A stretch of 64,000 nt of DNA. Origin: Kuschelorhynchus macadamiae (lineage: Eukaryota > Arthropoda > Insecta > Coleoptera > Curculionidae). How positions within the stretch are numbered: the stretch's first letter is position 1; every line of letters begins with the position of its first letter. The notes beneath the pieces were generated by a model, which saw nothing but the letters and a program-made list of their open reading frames with translations, made no database searches and was not told the origin of the DNA. Positions 10,051-20,091 of the stretch are shown here, one piece after another. The position numbers were made by a program, and so were the translations under genes. The stretch spans positions 642,001 through 706,000 of the forward strand of contig JAUTXW010001615.1 of the NCBI GenBank assembly GCA_030620095.1, in the 5' to 3' direction.

Positions 10051-11465
10051 AATACTTAGGTGTTTAATGTGAACTAGTTCTTAACAATGTAGACAATGTC
10101 ATGGAAAAACACCTAATAGCAAAATCAATTATTTCAGAACCTTTAAATTGGTTTGCTGGCCAATTTTCAAATAATTTTATTATAGTTAAAAATATTAGGG
10201 AAACAATTGTACATAATATTATATTCACTAGGGCGGATAAAGGAAAAACGGTTATTGCGATGATAAAAGAAGACTACATTCAAAAACTATAGATTTTCTA
10301 AATCCTGTGAACTTTAATAAAATGGATAAAGATCTGACAGGTATATTTCAAAAAATGATTAAAAATGCAATCAAAGAAAGTTTAACGTTAATAACCCTAC
10401 AAACACCAAAGCTATATTCTTTTATTAAGTTACACAAAGACAATATGCCCATTCGGCCAGTAGTGTCGTATGAACCAGCTCCAGCACACCGGGTATCTAA
10501 CAAATTAATAGAAATTATTAGAAAATGTTGTAATTTCAAGCCTAAATATAGTATAAAAACAGCCTTGAATTAATTAACGATATTAAAGATATAACAGCTC
10601 CAAATAACGCTAATTTAATTTCTTTGGATGTGCAAAACCTATTTCCCAGTATCCCCTCTATCGAAGCTATGAACTTAGTGGATAATTTGCGATTAAGAAC
10701 AATGTCAAACCTATTGTCAAGAAAGAAATATTAGATTTGTTGCCTTGATCAAAATTATTTTAAATTTAATGGCTCGATCTATTTAAGTAAAGAAGGTTTA
10801 ATAATGGATAACCCGTTAAGTCCTACTTTAGTTAAAATATTTCTTGATAACTTAAACTAATAATAGGTAATCACCCTGTACGAGACAAGTTTATTTATTG
10901 GTACAGACACGCTGACGATAGTATGGCTTGTTTCACAGGCACAGGGAGACAACTTAACCTCTTTCTAAATTCTATTAATAAATTATATAAAAATATAAGA
11001 TTTACTTTAGAATTAGAACAAAATAAGTCCATACTCTTTTTAGATTTAAAAATCAGGAACATAATAAACACGATTTTGAAATTTATCACAAACCATCCTA
11101 TTCAGATATGACAATACATAATACATCAAATCACCCATTCATACATGACAGATATTCGTTTGTACATCGTTTAATTAATGTACCTCTGTCAACAGAAAAT
11201 TTTAACAAAGAACTTAATATTATAAAACAGATTGCAGTTAATAATGGTTATGAGGCAGCTATAATAGACAATATCGTAAATAAAAAAACAATACAAAAAG
11301 GACTCAATTTTGTTTATCCTAATTTCAATTCAAAAGACAATATTAAGCTTAACACATTAACATAACGGAAAAAATAGCACAAAAATTGAGAAATATCTTA
11401 AAAAAACAAATATAAAGAAGCTTCTTGTAGCAATAATACTTTAGGTAGATATATTTCTATTTTGA
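10051..11465 (+). pseudogene. PLE family A reverse transcriptase, plus copy of a head-to-head pair
   Basis: Across several frames the order is IIFTRADKGKTVIAM, YSFIKLHKDNMPIRPVVS, ALNLINDIKD, NLISLDVQNLFPSIP, GLIMDNPLSPTL, WYRHADDSMACFTGT, LELEQNKSILFLDLKI, FEIYHKPSYSDMTIHNTSNH, RLINVPLSTENFNKELNIIK and NTLTY. These are the conserved RT blocks of Penelope-like elements. R-H-ADD replaces the usual RYVDD, and FLDL follows. There are at least four frameshifts or stops. It ends at LGRYIS near 11455, where Jockey sequence begins. The GIY-YIG part is absent from this copy. Confidence 0.85.
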
Positions 11466-13485
11466 CTTTAACAATGTAAATTATGTAGAAATAAATAATT
11501 TGTTGGCATCTTGTGACTGGGAGAAGTTGTTGTGAGGGTGTGAATGTAGATGTAGCTGTTGAAAGGTTTTATGACGTTCTGAATTGCTGTTTAAACTTGC
11601 ACATCCCTCAAAAGAGGATTAAAAGTACCAACTTTCCTAAATGGTTCAGTCCAGAACTGAAAGACCTTGTGTGTCAGAAAAAAAATGCATACAAGAAATA
11701 CATGCAATCGGGAAGACATGACCTTACACCTTTATGTAAAATTGAAACAAAAAAGTGCTATAACTTGTATTTGACCAGGGTGAAAGGCTCATTTAAATCT
11801 AATCCAAGATATTTCTGAAAATTTATAAAAGATAAGAGTGTGCTGAATAATTTACCTACTACTATGTATCTTGGTGATATCAGTGCACAAAATAGTGTAG
11901 AGATTTCTAATTTGTTTGCGAAACACTTTGCTAGTGTCTATGATAATTCCAATTGTGCAATTCCGAACTTCACTTTCAACCCCTTTGGTAATATAAGGCT
12001 ATAGAGATTTCTTTTGTCTGATGTCTTCTCTAAGATCCAAGCTTTACCGAACAGATCAAGTAGCGGTCCTGATCAGATCTCCAACACATTTATAAAAAAA
12101 TGTGGTTTTACTATTTCAGTACCGCTGCTTTATATATTTAACCGATCATTGGAAACTTGTATATTTCCAGTTAAATGGAAACACAGCTTTATTACTCCTA
12201 TCTTCAAGCCTGGTGCTGTTGAAGACATTAGAAATTATAGAAGTGTCTGCATAGAATCTGCCATGTCAAAACTATTTGACAGTCTTGTGTACGATCAGTT
12301 AAGCTGGTGCTGCAGGGGTTATGTGTGTGACCTTAAATTTGGGTTCTGCAATGGAAGATCCACGGTCGAAAATTTGGTTACTTATGATGTTGCCTTGTTG
12401 GAGGCCCTGGAGAGAGGTAAACAGATAGATGCAGTCTATACTGACTTCTCCAAGGCTTTCGACAGGGTAAATTTCAATATTCTGTTGGCTAAGCTTGCAC
12501 ACCTGGATTTCTCAGAGAGCTTGGTATTGTGGTTGGGAAGCTTTTTGACGCAGGCTGTAAGAATTAACAGGGGTCCCACTGCGCCCCCTCTTCTGTTTAT
12601 ACTATTTGTGAATGACATAACTAAGTGTATTATTAACTCTCACGCACTAATTTTTGCTGATGACCTAAAAATTTACAAGGTGATTGAGCGGGACAGTGAC
12701 GCAGTGGAGCTCCAGAGTGATCTCAACGCACTTTGGCAGTGGACAAATGACAACCATCTATTTTTGAACATAAGCAAGTGCTGCTTTATAAGTTTTTTTC
12801 AGGTCAGGACAAGATACCCTACTGCTTACAGACTGAACAATGAAGATTTGTCCTATTCTAACAGTGTTAAGGATCTTGGTGTCTAGATGGATGAAAGGCT
12901 GACTTTTGTTGAGCATATTTCTAAGGTGAGTTTAAGAGGTCTATGAACGTTAGGTTCTGTGTTGAGAAATTGTCTCATTTCTCATTTGACACTATTAAGC
13001 CGATTCATTGCTCACTTGTCCGTTCAGGTTTGGAGTATGTGACGGTCGTTTGGACTCCATTTTATCAGGCCCACAAGAAAATGTTAGAGGGAGTCCAGAA
13101 CAAATTTTTGAGATTCGCTGCATTCAAGTTGAATATTAACATGTGTGATTATCACAGAACTGATATGAGACTCCTACTACAGTTAAGATCGTTGGAGAAT
13201 AGGCGTCTATTGTTTGACATGTTTTTTGTTTTTAAGTTGATCATTGGCCTGTCCACTTGTCCCCAACTATTGTCAAATGTTAGCTTGAATGTGCCCAGCA
13301 GACACTTACGGCGCTCAAACTTGTTCAGCATCCCTTTCCACTCAACAAATAACGGGACTCATTCCCCCATTGACAGAAATCTTCAAGTATTTAATCCTAA
13401 TCCAGACCTTTATATTTTTAACTGTACGCTGTCGGGTTTTAAAAGACAAGCTTTTAATATGATACCGACGGCTTTGGTCAATTAA
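11466..13485 (+). pseudogene. Jockey-group LINE (copy 1), endonuclease end and reverse transcriptase
   Basis: The frame starts in the EN-RT linker (FDFNNVNYVEINNLLASCDW, then FPKWFSPELKDLVCQKKNAY), passes stops near 11817 and 12005, then gives SSSGPDQISNTFIKKCG, FKPGAVEDIRNYRSV, LKFGFCNGRSTVENL, AVYTDFSKAFDRVN and FADDLKIYK. The SGVPQGS block between AFDRVN and FADD is missing through a small deletion (NRGPTAPPLLF remains), so the RT is dead. The C-terminal thumb continues after a stop at 12884 (CSLVRSGLEYVTVVW, VQNKFLRF) to TALVN at 13485. It is 5' truncated and fused to PLE-A. Confidence 0.88.
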
Positions 13486-13598
13486 GAAATAAAGATCCCT
13501 GAAGATGCCTCGTGCAATCGAAGGCGAAACGTCGGATAGTAATTCCAATTTGACACGGTTTCATCCCAAGAACCATGATTTCTTAATTGCATTTGCAT
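13486..13598 (+). mobile_element. small PLE-end insert in the Jockey 3' region
   Basis: AATTAAGAAAT at the left edge and ATTTCTTAATT at the right edge are inverted copies. Between them lies the hammerhead-like motif at 13499. Nearly the same segment, from CTGAAGATGCC to TTTCTTAATT, recurs at 42911-43000, and its middle also occurs at 40760-40850 on the minus strand. This is a mobile or duplicated PLE terminal piece, not part of the LINE. Confidence 0.55.
13495..13537 (+). ncRNA. hammerhead-type ribozyme motif (family 2)
   Basis: CTGAAGA (13499-13505; the seventh core base is free in hammerheads) is followed by one extra T, stem II GCCT/AGGC, GAAAC and GTC. Flanking ATCC (13495-13498) and GGAT (13534-13537) pair perfectly as stem I. 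Helix III is only the self-complementary ACGT, with no loop, so folding would need two RNAs pairing. No activity can be claimed from sequence. Confidence 0.55.
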
Positions 13599-13730
13599 TT
13601 TTCTTTTTGTAAATTTTGGTCCATTTTATACTTAAGTGTTAATAATTTCACTAATTTCACTATCTTGTTTATAAATTAGTTATAATAATTATGGGGTTAC
13701 CAGTCAATTTGGTAAAATAAAAAATAAAAT
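13599..13730 (+). mobile_element. Jockey copy 1 3' UTR and tail
   Basis: AT-rich 3' sequence ends in AAAATAAAAAATAAAATAAA at about 13713-13732, an (AAATA)-type LINE tail, and then meets PLE-A sequence. Confidence 0.5.
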
Positions 13731-14062
13731 AAAATATATTAAGAATAACAAGTCATAACGTTGCATTCAACTAATAACAATTACAAGTTAAATTACTTGG
13801 AAAGTATAGAAATTAATAGTAGGAAAAACCATTATATTTTATTGAACGATCAAATGCACCTAAACAGTTCCCCACTGTTAAATCTTTATAGCTAATATCT
13901 GCTAGTGTTAGGTAGGTAGACTCTTGTATTTTTGTTAAACAATTTAGTTTTAGTATCAGTTTAAGGTGGTTTTTGAAAAAGACACAGTGTGTCGATACAG
14001 CTGTCAAACGGAAATTAGTGGCAATTACTAAACAAATATAGTTTGTTCATTTATTATACTAG
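13731..14062 (+). mobile_element. PLE family A 3' end, split by a LINE insertion
   Basis: The segment begins at AAGAATAACAAGTC (KNNKS of the PLE-A linker) and runs through the decayed tail to the terminal TTTATTATACTAGTG. Compared with 5390-5440, the element's last part, AATTTCCATCAAATAACGGC, is missing here but appears at 17610-17645, so a LINE insertion split it. It has an internal deletion of the GIY-YIG core. Confidence 0.65.
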
Positions 14063-15330
14063 TGCTAATAAATGTTTCCGACATGCCGAAAGAGGGCGGT
14101 AATTGTTCCTGTGCATAAAAGTGGGCGTACTGACGATCCTTCCAACTATCGTCCTATAGCCTTTCTTTCCACTCTTGCTAAAGTTGTAGAAAAACTAGTC
14201 AAGACCCGAGTCATGTCCTACTTAAATAAACATAACATCTTGAACAAGTGCCAGTTCGGCTTTCAACGGAATACTGGCACTGCAGATGCCATCTTTAGCT
14301 TTCTTGAACACCTTTACAGGAGCATGAACGTCGGGGAATTTGTTGCGGCGGTGTTCTGTGATTTGTGCAAAGCATTTGACTGCGTGAATCACGGAATACT
14401 GTTGCAAAATCTGAAGAGATATAGTTTCAGGGGCTGATGATGATACTTCTAAGGAAGGGAAGGTGGAGTCTGGTGTTCCACAGGGCTCTGTTCTTGGCCC
14501 CTTATTGTTTTTACTGTATGTAAATGATTTGCCACAGGTTCAAATAAATGGGCTCTTTACTGTGTTTGCGGATGACACAACCATTCTATGGCATGATGTG
14601 GATTTAGCCAGACTAATTAACAGTATTTCAAAGGACCTAGTGGCTGTTAAAAATTGGTGTGATTCTAACTGCCTCTGTTTTAACACATTGAAAACGAGTA
14701 TTCTTTCTTTTAGGTGTGTAGTTCAAGATATATGTATTTAAGCTTTGCAACTTCCGATTCTTGAATTTAATCGCTTCCTCGGCATAATCATTGATAATTC
14801 TCTAAGATTTGAAGAACACATATCTGGGATATGCAAAAAGGTATCATCTGGGTGTTATGCTGTTAAGGTGGTAAAGAGTAGTCTGGGTTTTGTTATGGCC
14901 AAAAATGCCTATTACGCTGTAATTGAACCTCACCTTCGCTATGGCATTGCGTTTTGGGGTACATGCCTTCAGTTTTTATTCACATCTGTGTTTTTACTTC
15001 AAAAGAGGACAATTCGTTATCTTTGTGGCGCAAAAGTTCGGGACTCCTGCCGTGGTTTATTTCGCCAATCTGGAATATTGACTCTGTGCTCTATATTGAG
15101 CAATTTTTAAAAAGTATAGGGATGAACTGAACGAGATTGGACCTTATCCGTCCCGACGTCTCTTTTCATTAAAGCTTCCAATACCGCACTCGGAGTAGTA
15201 AAAAAGTCCTTTTTCTATGAAGGCAAAAAGCTCTTTAACCATCTGCCCATGGAAAATAGAAAAATTAATTGTTTAAATAAATTCAAGACAGCAGTAAAGA
15301 AATTAGTTACACCAGGGTCATATTAAGTTT
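14063..15330 (+). pseudogene. CR1/Jockey-type LINE reverse transcriptase (outer element of a nest)
   Basis: The order is RAVIVPVHKSG..DDPSNYRPI, STLAKVVEKLV, NKCQFGFQRNTGTADAI, AAVFCDLCKAFDCVNHGIL, SGVPQGSVLGPLLFLLYVND, FADDTTI, FNTLKTSILSF, FLGIIIDNSLRFEEHI, HLRYGIAFWG and KRTIRYLCG, all RT palm and thumb blocks in order. Frameshifts lie near 14437, 14741 and 15090. The last part (KKYRDELNEIGPYPSRRLFS, FNHLPMENRKI) ends with a stop near 15326. The 5' end is truncated at the RT. The 3' end with a TTGAC tail lies at 17431-17605, beyond a nested Jockey copy. Confidence 0.88.
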
Positions 15331-15439
15331 TAATTTTGCTCACCCACATTTTTTTTTAAATTAAGATTTTTTTTTCTTGTGAAAATCTGTTGATGTAAAG
15401 TTTATATTTAGGTGTTTTTTTATATTTGTGAATCTGTAT

Positions 15440-15531
15440 ATGTATTGTGTATGTATGGTTGTATTTACTTATATATGTATGTGTGTATGTATGGTTGTAG
15501 TTATTTATATATGTATGTGGCATTTTGGCAC
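15440..15531 (+). repeat. (TATG)n-like microsatellite
   Basis: Interrupted GTATGTATGG and TTATATATGTATG units. Very similar sequence lies at 17431-17490 on the far side of the nested Jockey element, so the tract was probably the insertion target in the outer LINE. Confidence 0.7.
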
Positions 15532-17242
15532 TTTGTATCGATAAAAAACCGTAATAGAACGATACCTAATATAATGCATCTTGATAGAGAATTAGCCGAA
15601 GGGCCGGCCATTAGTGAATTGTTTGCAACATTTTTTAGAAGTGTCTTTCAGCCTTACCACCAAAAATCTTTTCATTTTATCCCCCACAACAATAATCAAA
15701 TAAGTAGTAGGATACATATAACTGAACAAAACATCCTGCAAGTTTTGTTAGAACTGGACGAAAATAAAGGTAGCGGTCCCGATGGATTACCATCTTACTT
15801 TGTAAAAAAATGCGCAGTTAGTCTGTGTGTGCCTTTGACTATGATTTTCAACAAATCTTTTAGCGACTGTACTTTCCCGCTGAAATGGAAAAACGCATAT
15901 GTCGTTCCGATATTTAAGAGCGGCGACCTGAATTGTATCTCAAACTATAGACCTATATGTAATTTAAACATTTTTAGCAAGGTTTTCGAAAGTATTGTAC
16001 AAAGGCATTTGATAAATAATCTAAAAATGAGCATATTGTCCGAGCAACATGGCTTTTTTCCTAAACGATCCGTAGATACCAATCTAACACAGTTTACTAA
16101 CTTTATTTTGAACTTTATGGACTCACAAGTGCAGGTGGATGCAGTGTACACCGACTTTAGTAAGGCTTTTGACAAAATAAATCTTAACACCTTAATATCT
16201 AAGCTCTCTGGGGTCGGTGTGCATGGAGATCTGCTTCGTTGGTTGACGTCATATGTGTGTAATAGAAGCCAACTGGTTGTAGTCAATGGGCATAAATCTA
16301 AATCTTATGTTGTAACCTCGGGAGTGCCCCAAGGGTCTCACTTGGGCCCCGTTCTTTTTTTAATATATTTAAAGGATATAAATGAATGCTTCAGGTATTG
16401 TAACTTCTCTTTATATGCAGATGATCTAAAAATTTATTTAGGCATAAAAAGTATAAGCGATTGTCTTCTGCTTCAGAGTGACTTTAACTCGTTTTATCAA
16501 TATTGTCAAAATAACCAGTTGGCTCTTAATATCGATAAATGTTGTTATATCTCCTTCACTCGTAACTTTCAAAAATTTATTTTTCTTTATAACTTCGATA
16601 ATGTGCTCTTAAGACAAGTGGACTCTATCAAGGACCTAGGTGTGATCCTGGATAAAAAAATGACTTTTTCGCTTCATGTTGACTATGTAGTTAAAAAATC
16701 GAACAGAATGCTTGGATTTATCTTGAGACAATGTAGACAATTTAACTCAATTATAGCTATGAAGACTCTGTATTATTCATATATTTATAGTAGACTAAAC
16801 TACGCTAGTGTAGGCTGGAATCCACAGTACGGAATCTATAAAAACCGATTAGAAATAGTTCAAAATAACTTTTTAAGATATTTATATTGTAAGGAAACAG
16901 GGACGTACAGCAGCACCATTAGCACATCCGTTCTTCGAAGCCGATTTAAAAATTTTTCACTAGAGGCTTGTAGAGAGCACACCGATGTAAATTTCCTTTT
17001 CAGAATCATCAATAATCTTGTAGATTCTCCAAATATTCTGTCGAGTATTCACTTCAATAACGTGCGTTAAGAAGTAATTATTTATTTTTTGAACCTTTTT
17101 GTCGAACAAACCTCGGAAGAAATGCCCCATTAAATAGAATGCTTACACTATATAATTCGAGATATGCTAATGTTGACTTATTTAATAACTCTTTAAACAG
17201 TTTTCGCAAATTCATCACATCACGTCTTTACCAAATTGAATA
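15532..17242 (+). CDS. Jockey-group LINE (copy 2) reverse transcriptase, nearly intact frame
   Basis: One frame open to 17070 (from 15412 if the upstream microsatellite is counted) reads ELAEGPAISELFATFFRSVF, GSGPDGLPSYFVKKC, SGDLNCISNYRPI, LSEQHGFFPKRSVDTNL, AVYTDFSKAFDKIN, SGVPQGSHLGPVLFLIY, YADDLKIYLG, NIDKCCYISFTRN, IKDLGVILDKKM, YSRLNYASVGWNP and VQNNFLRYL. All RT catalytic motifs including YADD are present. After a stop at 17070 a shifted frame adds RTNLGRNAPLNRMLTLYNSR to about 17242. There is no endonuclease or ORF1, so it is 5' truncated and cannot move alone. Confidence 0.9.
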
Positions 17243-17430
17243 ATTTTTTTTTTTTTTTACTTTGGAATGATTATGAATAATTATGTACCACTTTTTTGTA
17301 TTTTTTATATTTTCATAATTTGTAGTACCTCATGAGACTTGTTCTACCTTTATATGTATCCGTAGATATCATTTTGGACCTCGGTCTGTTGATATCTTAT
17401 ATGAAATAAATAAATAAAAAAAAAATAAAT
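17243..17430 (+). mobile_element. 3' UTR and A-rich tail of Jockey copy 2
   Basis: The 3' end is ATGAAATAAATAAATAAA plus an A-run at 17402-17430, a typical LINE tail. It is followed by the same TATG microsatellite that precedes the element. Confidence 0.65.
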
Positions 17431-17605
17431 GTGTATATGTATATATGTATATGTATATGTGTACGTATATATATGTATGTACACACCATTATATTATTTT
17501 ATTTTATTACGTATATTATTAGTAATATTTTTATTATTTTGATCAAGGCTTTGTTAACAAGTTCTGGTTAAAACAATAAAGCTATTTTTTGACTTTGACT
17601 TTGAC
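17431..17605 (+). mobile_element. 3' end of the outer CR1-like LINE with (TTTGAC)n tail
   Basis: ACAATAAAGCTATTTTTTGA followed by CTTTGACTTTGACTAA is a common 3' end of insect CR1/Jockey-group LINEs, with AATAAA about 20 nt before the repeat tail. It closes the element that begins at 14063. Confidence 0.7.
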
Positions 17606-17650
17606 TAATGAATTTCCATCAAGTAACGGCTAACTCGATAAATTACATAT
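17606..17650 (+). mobile_element. severed end of PLE family A
   Basis: TAATGAATTTCCATCAAGTA and ACGGCTAACTCGATAAATTA match 5400-5440, which follows the PLE-A terminal sequence without a break. TAAT(A/G)AAT..TTTCC occurs at both sides of the LINE (14053 and 17606), as an imperfect target duplication. Confidence 0.6.
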
Positions 17651-17965
17651 TTGATATGTTTTTAGAGAGAATTATACTCGAGGTATGCTTTTACGCAAAC
17701 AACATTTTTGAACTTTTCACGCCCCTTGTATAAAATAATTAAATTTTTGATACCGAACGCGAACGTTATTCATTTTTGAAGCAAAAACTTTTATCGACTG
17801 GACATCTTTTCGTATCTTGCAAAATGAGCCATTTTTGCTCTAACGCAAAATAACATTTTCGTATTTTTTATATCCCCTGTATAAAAAAAAGTAATTTTTG
17901 ATAACGCGAACCTTATTTAGTTTTTAAGCAGAAACTTTTATCAAGAATGGCTTGTTTTCGAATCT
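17651..17965 (+). repeat. two diverged tandem units of a dispersed repeat
   Basis: Two units of about 150-180 bp share ATTTTTGATA.CGAACG, TTATT..TTTTTGAAGCA and AAACTTTTATC..GA. A third copy in the other orientation is at 8580-8890. Confidence 0.5.
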
Positions 17966-18374
17966 TTTGATTCTTAGTCTGATAGACCTCTTGTAAACTC
18001 TCTAATAGTAAAAAAACACTTTCCGCACTATCTAGTGCTTTAAAATGACATTTTTTACATCGAAATTGGTGTGAAAACTGTCACTATTTGCGTACTCGTA
18101 CAAAAAGTTATTTATATGTATGCTATTTCTTTTGGAATGGTCTTGTAAAGTTTTATGTAATCAATTAAACTTTAAACATTTTTAATCGAAAAAGGCAGGA
18201 AATTCTGACATATATCTTAAATATAGCTGCAGTTAACTTTCCTCGGACGTAGTCGTAAAATTAATTTATATTAAGACGTTTAATAAATAAATTGCGTCAT
18301 TTAGTATTAATTTTAATTTGTAGTGGTTTATGGATATAGCTTTTATGAGTTAACTAACAGTAGATTTTTTTTAG
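17966..18374. other. no gene seen; intron sequence before exon 2
   Basis: AT-rich and unique-looking. It ends in the acceptor tract GATTTTTTTTAG for exon 2. Confidence 0.4.
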
Positions 18375-18427
18375 GTGATAGCTTTGCTTCTTCAATATAA
18401 AATGGTTAACGCCATATATGGATTTGG
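18375..18427 (+). CDS. secreted-protein gene, exon 2 (signal peptide core)
   Basis: The acceptor TTTTTTTTAG precedes GTGATAGCT and the donor is TTTGG|GTAAGTTT. In the phase set by exon 1 it reads VIALLLQYKMVNAIYGF plus two bases. Together with MKIGIVLQ this is a typical signal peptide: a lysine near the start, a hydrophobic core, and a small residue before a likely cleavage after VNA. The exon ends in phase 2 and the first base of exon 3 completes a glycine codon. Its small size hides it from ORF searches. I do not recognise the protein. Confidence 0.6.
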
Positions 18428-18580
18428 GTAAGTTTATACTTATAGGCATTAGGTAAAATTAAGTAAAACCCGATGCTAATAACAAAGTCCAAATTTTAGT
18501 CAGAAATTATTCTTTTTTCCCAAAAAATAAAACTTAGTTGTATACAATATGTTTTTATGGCTGACAATGAAGGAGTATTA

Positions 18581-18884
18581 TTTCTGCCTTATTTTAGGAC
18601 TAAAAGTTTATTTAAGAATGTGCCACAAGCCCCTCATTTCTGTGATACAGGTTTTCAAAATTTAATTATTTTTAGTTTTGCGACCTGGAAATAAGTAACA
18701 CTCGGCAGATTTATGTAAAATCTGTCATAGCCATTGCTTATGGTATAGCCTGTGTCAAATTTCAATGATTTATCTCTAGAAATGTAAGAGGTCCGTGATG
18801 AAATTAAAAAAAATGACACTTTATCTCAAAAATGAAGGTCATGCACATATTTATATGAACTTTTAGTACTAAAATAAGGCAGAA
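18581..18884. mobile_element. MITE-like element with ~27-bp inverted repeats
   Basis: TTTCTGCCTTATTTTAGGAC at 18581 is matched inverted at 18858-18884 (one or two mismatches over 27 bp). The interior is about 250 bp without coding capacity. No clear target duplication was seen. Confidence 0.6.
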
Positions 18885-19358
18885 AATTAATTTCTTAATC
18901 TTCGGCCATTAATTAAAACACCCTATGTATAGATCAGTCACTTCACTTGTTTTTTTCCATAAAATGTAATTGATATTGATATAAAGTTGATCAAGACTTT
19001 AGACGAAAACTCAATCTTTAAAGAATACTAAAACTGGATCCCAGCTGGCTGACTTCTAAGTCAAATATGATTTTAGCATATCATTTTATGAAAAAAAAAA
19101 TGTAGGGACCTTTCAATTTTGTTCTTATCTTTGCAGTACTTTAAAAATATTTTTTAATATACCGGGTATATCAATTTACTGGGGCAAGTGTCAACTTTTA
19201 CTTTTTTCTAAATTTCGGATTCTCTTTAAGATTACGATGTTTTTCATGCAGCTTCAACTATTTTGGAGATATTGATGTTTGACAATTGACCATTCCAGAG
19301 ATTGGTACGCTGTAAAATCTTTCATGGTTTGACAAGAAACCGGTTTGCATCTACATTG
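18885..19358. other. no gene seen
   Basis: AT-rich. ACCGGGTATATCA near 19160 resembles a mariner-type element end but was not paired. Confidence 0.4.

Positions 19359-19411
<53 letters not shown>
19359..19411. repeat. (TA)n microsatellite, left of a palindromic cassette
   Basis: About 26 TA units. A second tract lies at 19811-19857, on the other side of the palindrome. Confidence 0.95.
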
Positions 19412-19414
<3 letters not shown>

Positions 19415-19487
19415 TGTAAAAGGAAAATATATTTTCTTGAACCATTAACTATATTCTTCAAATATGTTTTCTTGGGAATAAGGTTCC

Positions 19488-19808
19488 AAAATCAAAGTTT
19501 GCTTTAATAGCCAGTCATTTTATTGATAAAAGGATAAAACGTTTCGGTCTCAATGTGAACTTCATCAGTTATCTAAAAAGTTATATTAATTGAAAAATAG
19601 GTACAAGTCAGTACATTTTGATTTTTTTTTATAGATTTGATAGATAAATTCCTGCCCTTAATCTATAAAAAAAATCAAAATGAACTGATTTGTACCTATT
19701 TTTCAATAAATATAACTTTTTAGATAACTGATGAAGGTCACATTCAGACCGAAACGTTTTATCCTTTTATCAATAAAATGACTGGCTATTAAAGCAAACT
19801 TTGATTTT
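19488..19808. repeat. large palindrome (two ~150-bp arms) carrying hammerhead-like motifs
   Basis: The arm 19488-19638 is repeated inverted at 19660-19808 with few mismatches around a ~21-nt centre. Each arm holds a CTGATGAAG....CCGAAACG motif, on the minus strand at 19537-19568 and on the plus strand at 19738-19770. TA microsatellites flank the whole unit. It looks like two PLE terminal repeats joined tail to tail with no coding part left. Confidence 0.75.
19733..19773 (+). ncRNA. hammerhead-type ribozyme motif (family 3)
   Basis: CTGATGA (19738-19744), one extra A, stem II GGTC/GACC with a 7-nt loop, GAAAC and GTT. Stem I pairs GATAA (19733-19737) perfectly with TTATC just after the GTT. 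Helix III is the palindrome AAACGTTT without a loop, so it would need a partner strand. The inverted copy at 19537-19568 has a broken stem II (GTTC/GACC). Confidence 0.55.

Positions 19809-19810
<2 letters not shown>

Positions 19811-19857
<47 letters not shown>
19811..19857. repeat. (TA)n microsatellite, right of the palindromic cassette
   Basis: About 23 TA units directly follow the right arm. Confidence 0.95.
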
Positions 19858-19863
<6 letters not shown>

Positions 19864-19891
19864 GATAAGTGGGAAGTGGGAAGTGAACGGG

Positions 19892-20019
19892 CTTTGATAA
19901 GCTTATTCAGGTATAGGGTCTAAAAATTGTGCCGGTAGAGATGATGAAAAATGCTTAAAAGCCTGTCGGCATAATGGTCCATGATTTTTGGACCCTATAC
20001 TTAAATAAGCTTATCAAAG
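19892..20019. repeat. short inverted-repeat element
   Basis: CTTTGATAAGCTTATTCAGG (19892) continues to ATAGGGTC. The inverted match GACCCTATACTTAAATAAGC is at 19991, ending CTTATCAAAG at 20019. Arms of about 38 bp enclose about 50 bp. There is no coding sequence. Confidence 0.6.
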
Positions 20020-20091
20020 GCAGAATTATTTGTCCGAATGGCCGTTAAACTTCCTACTAATTTATCTACAGACGTTATTTACTTTCTTGTT

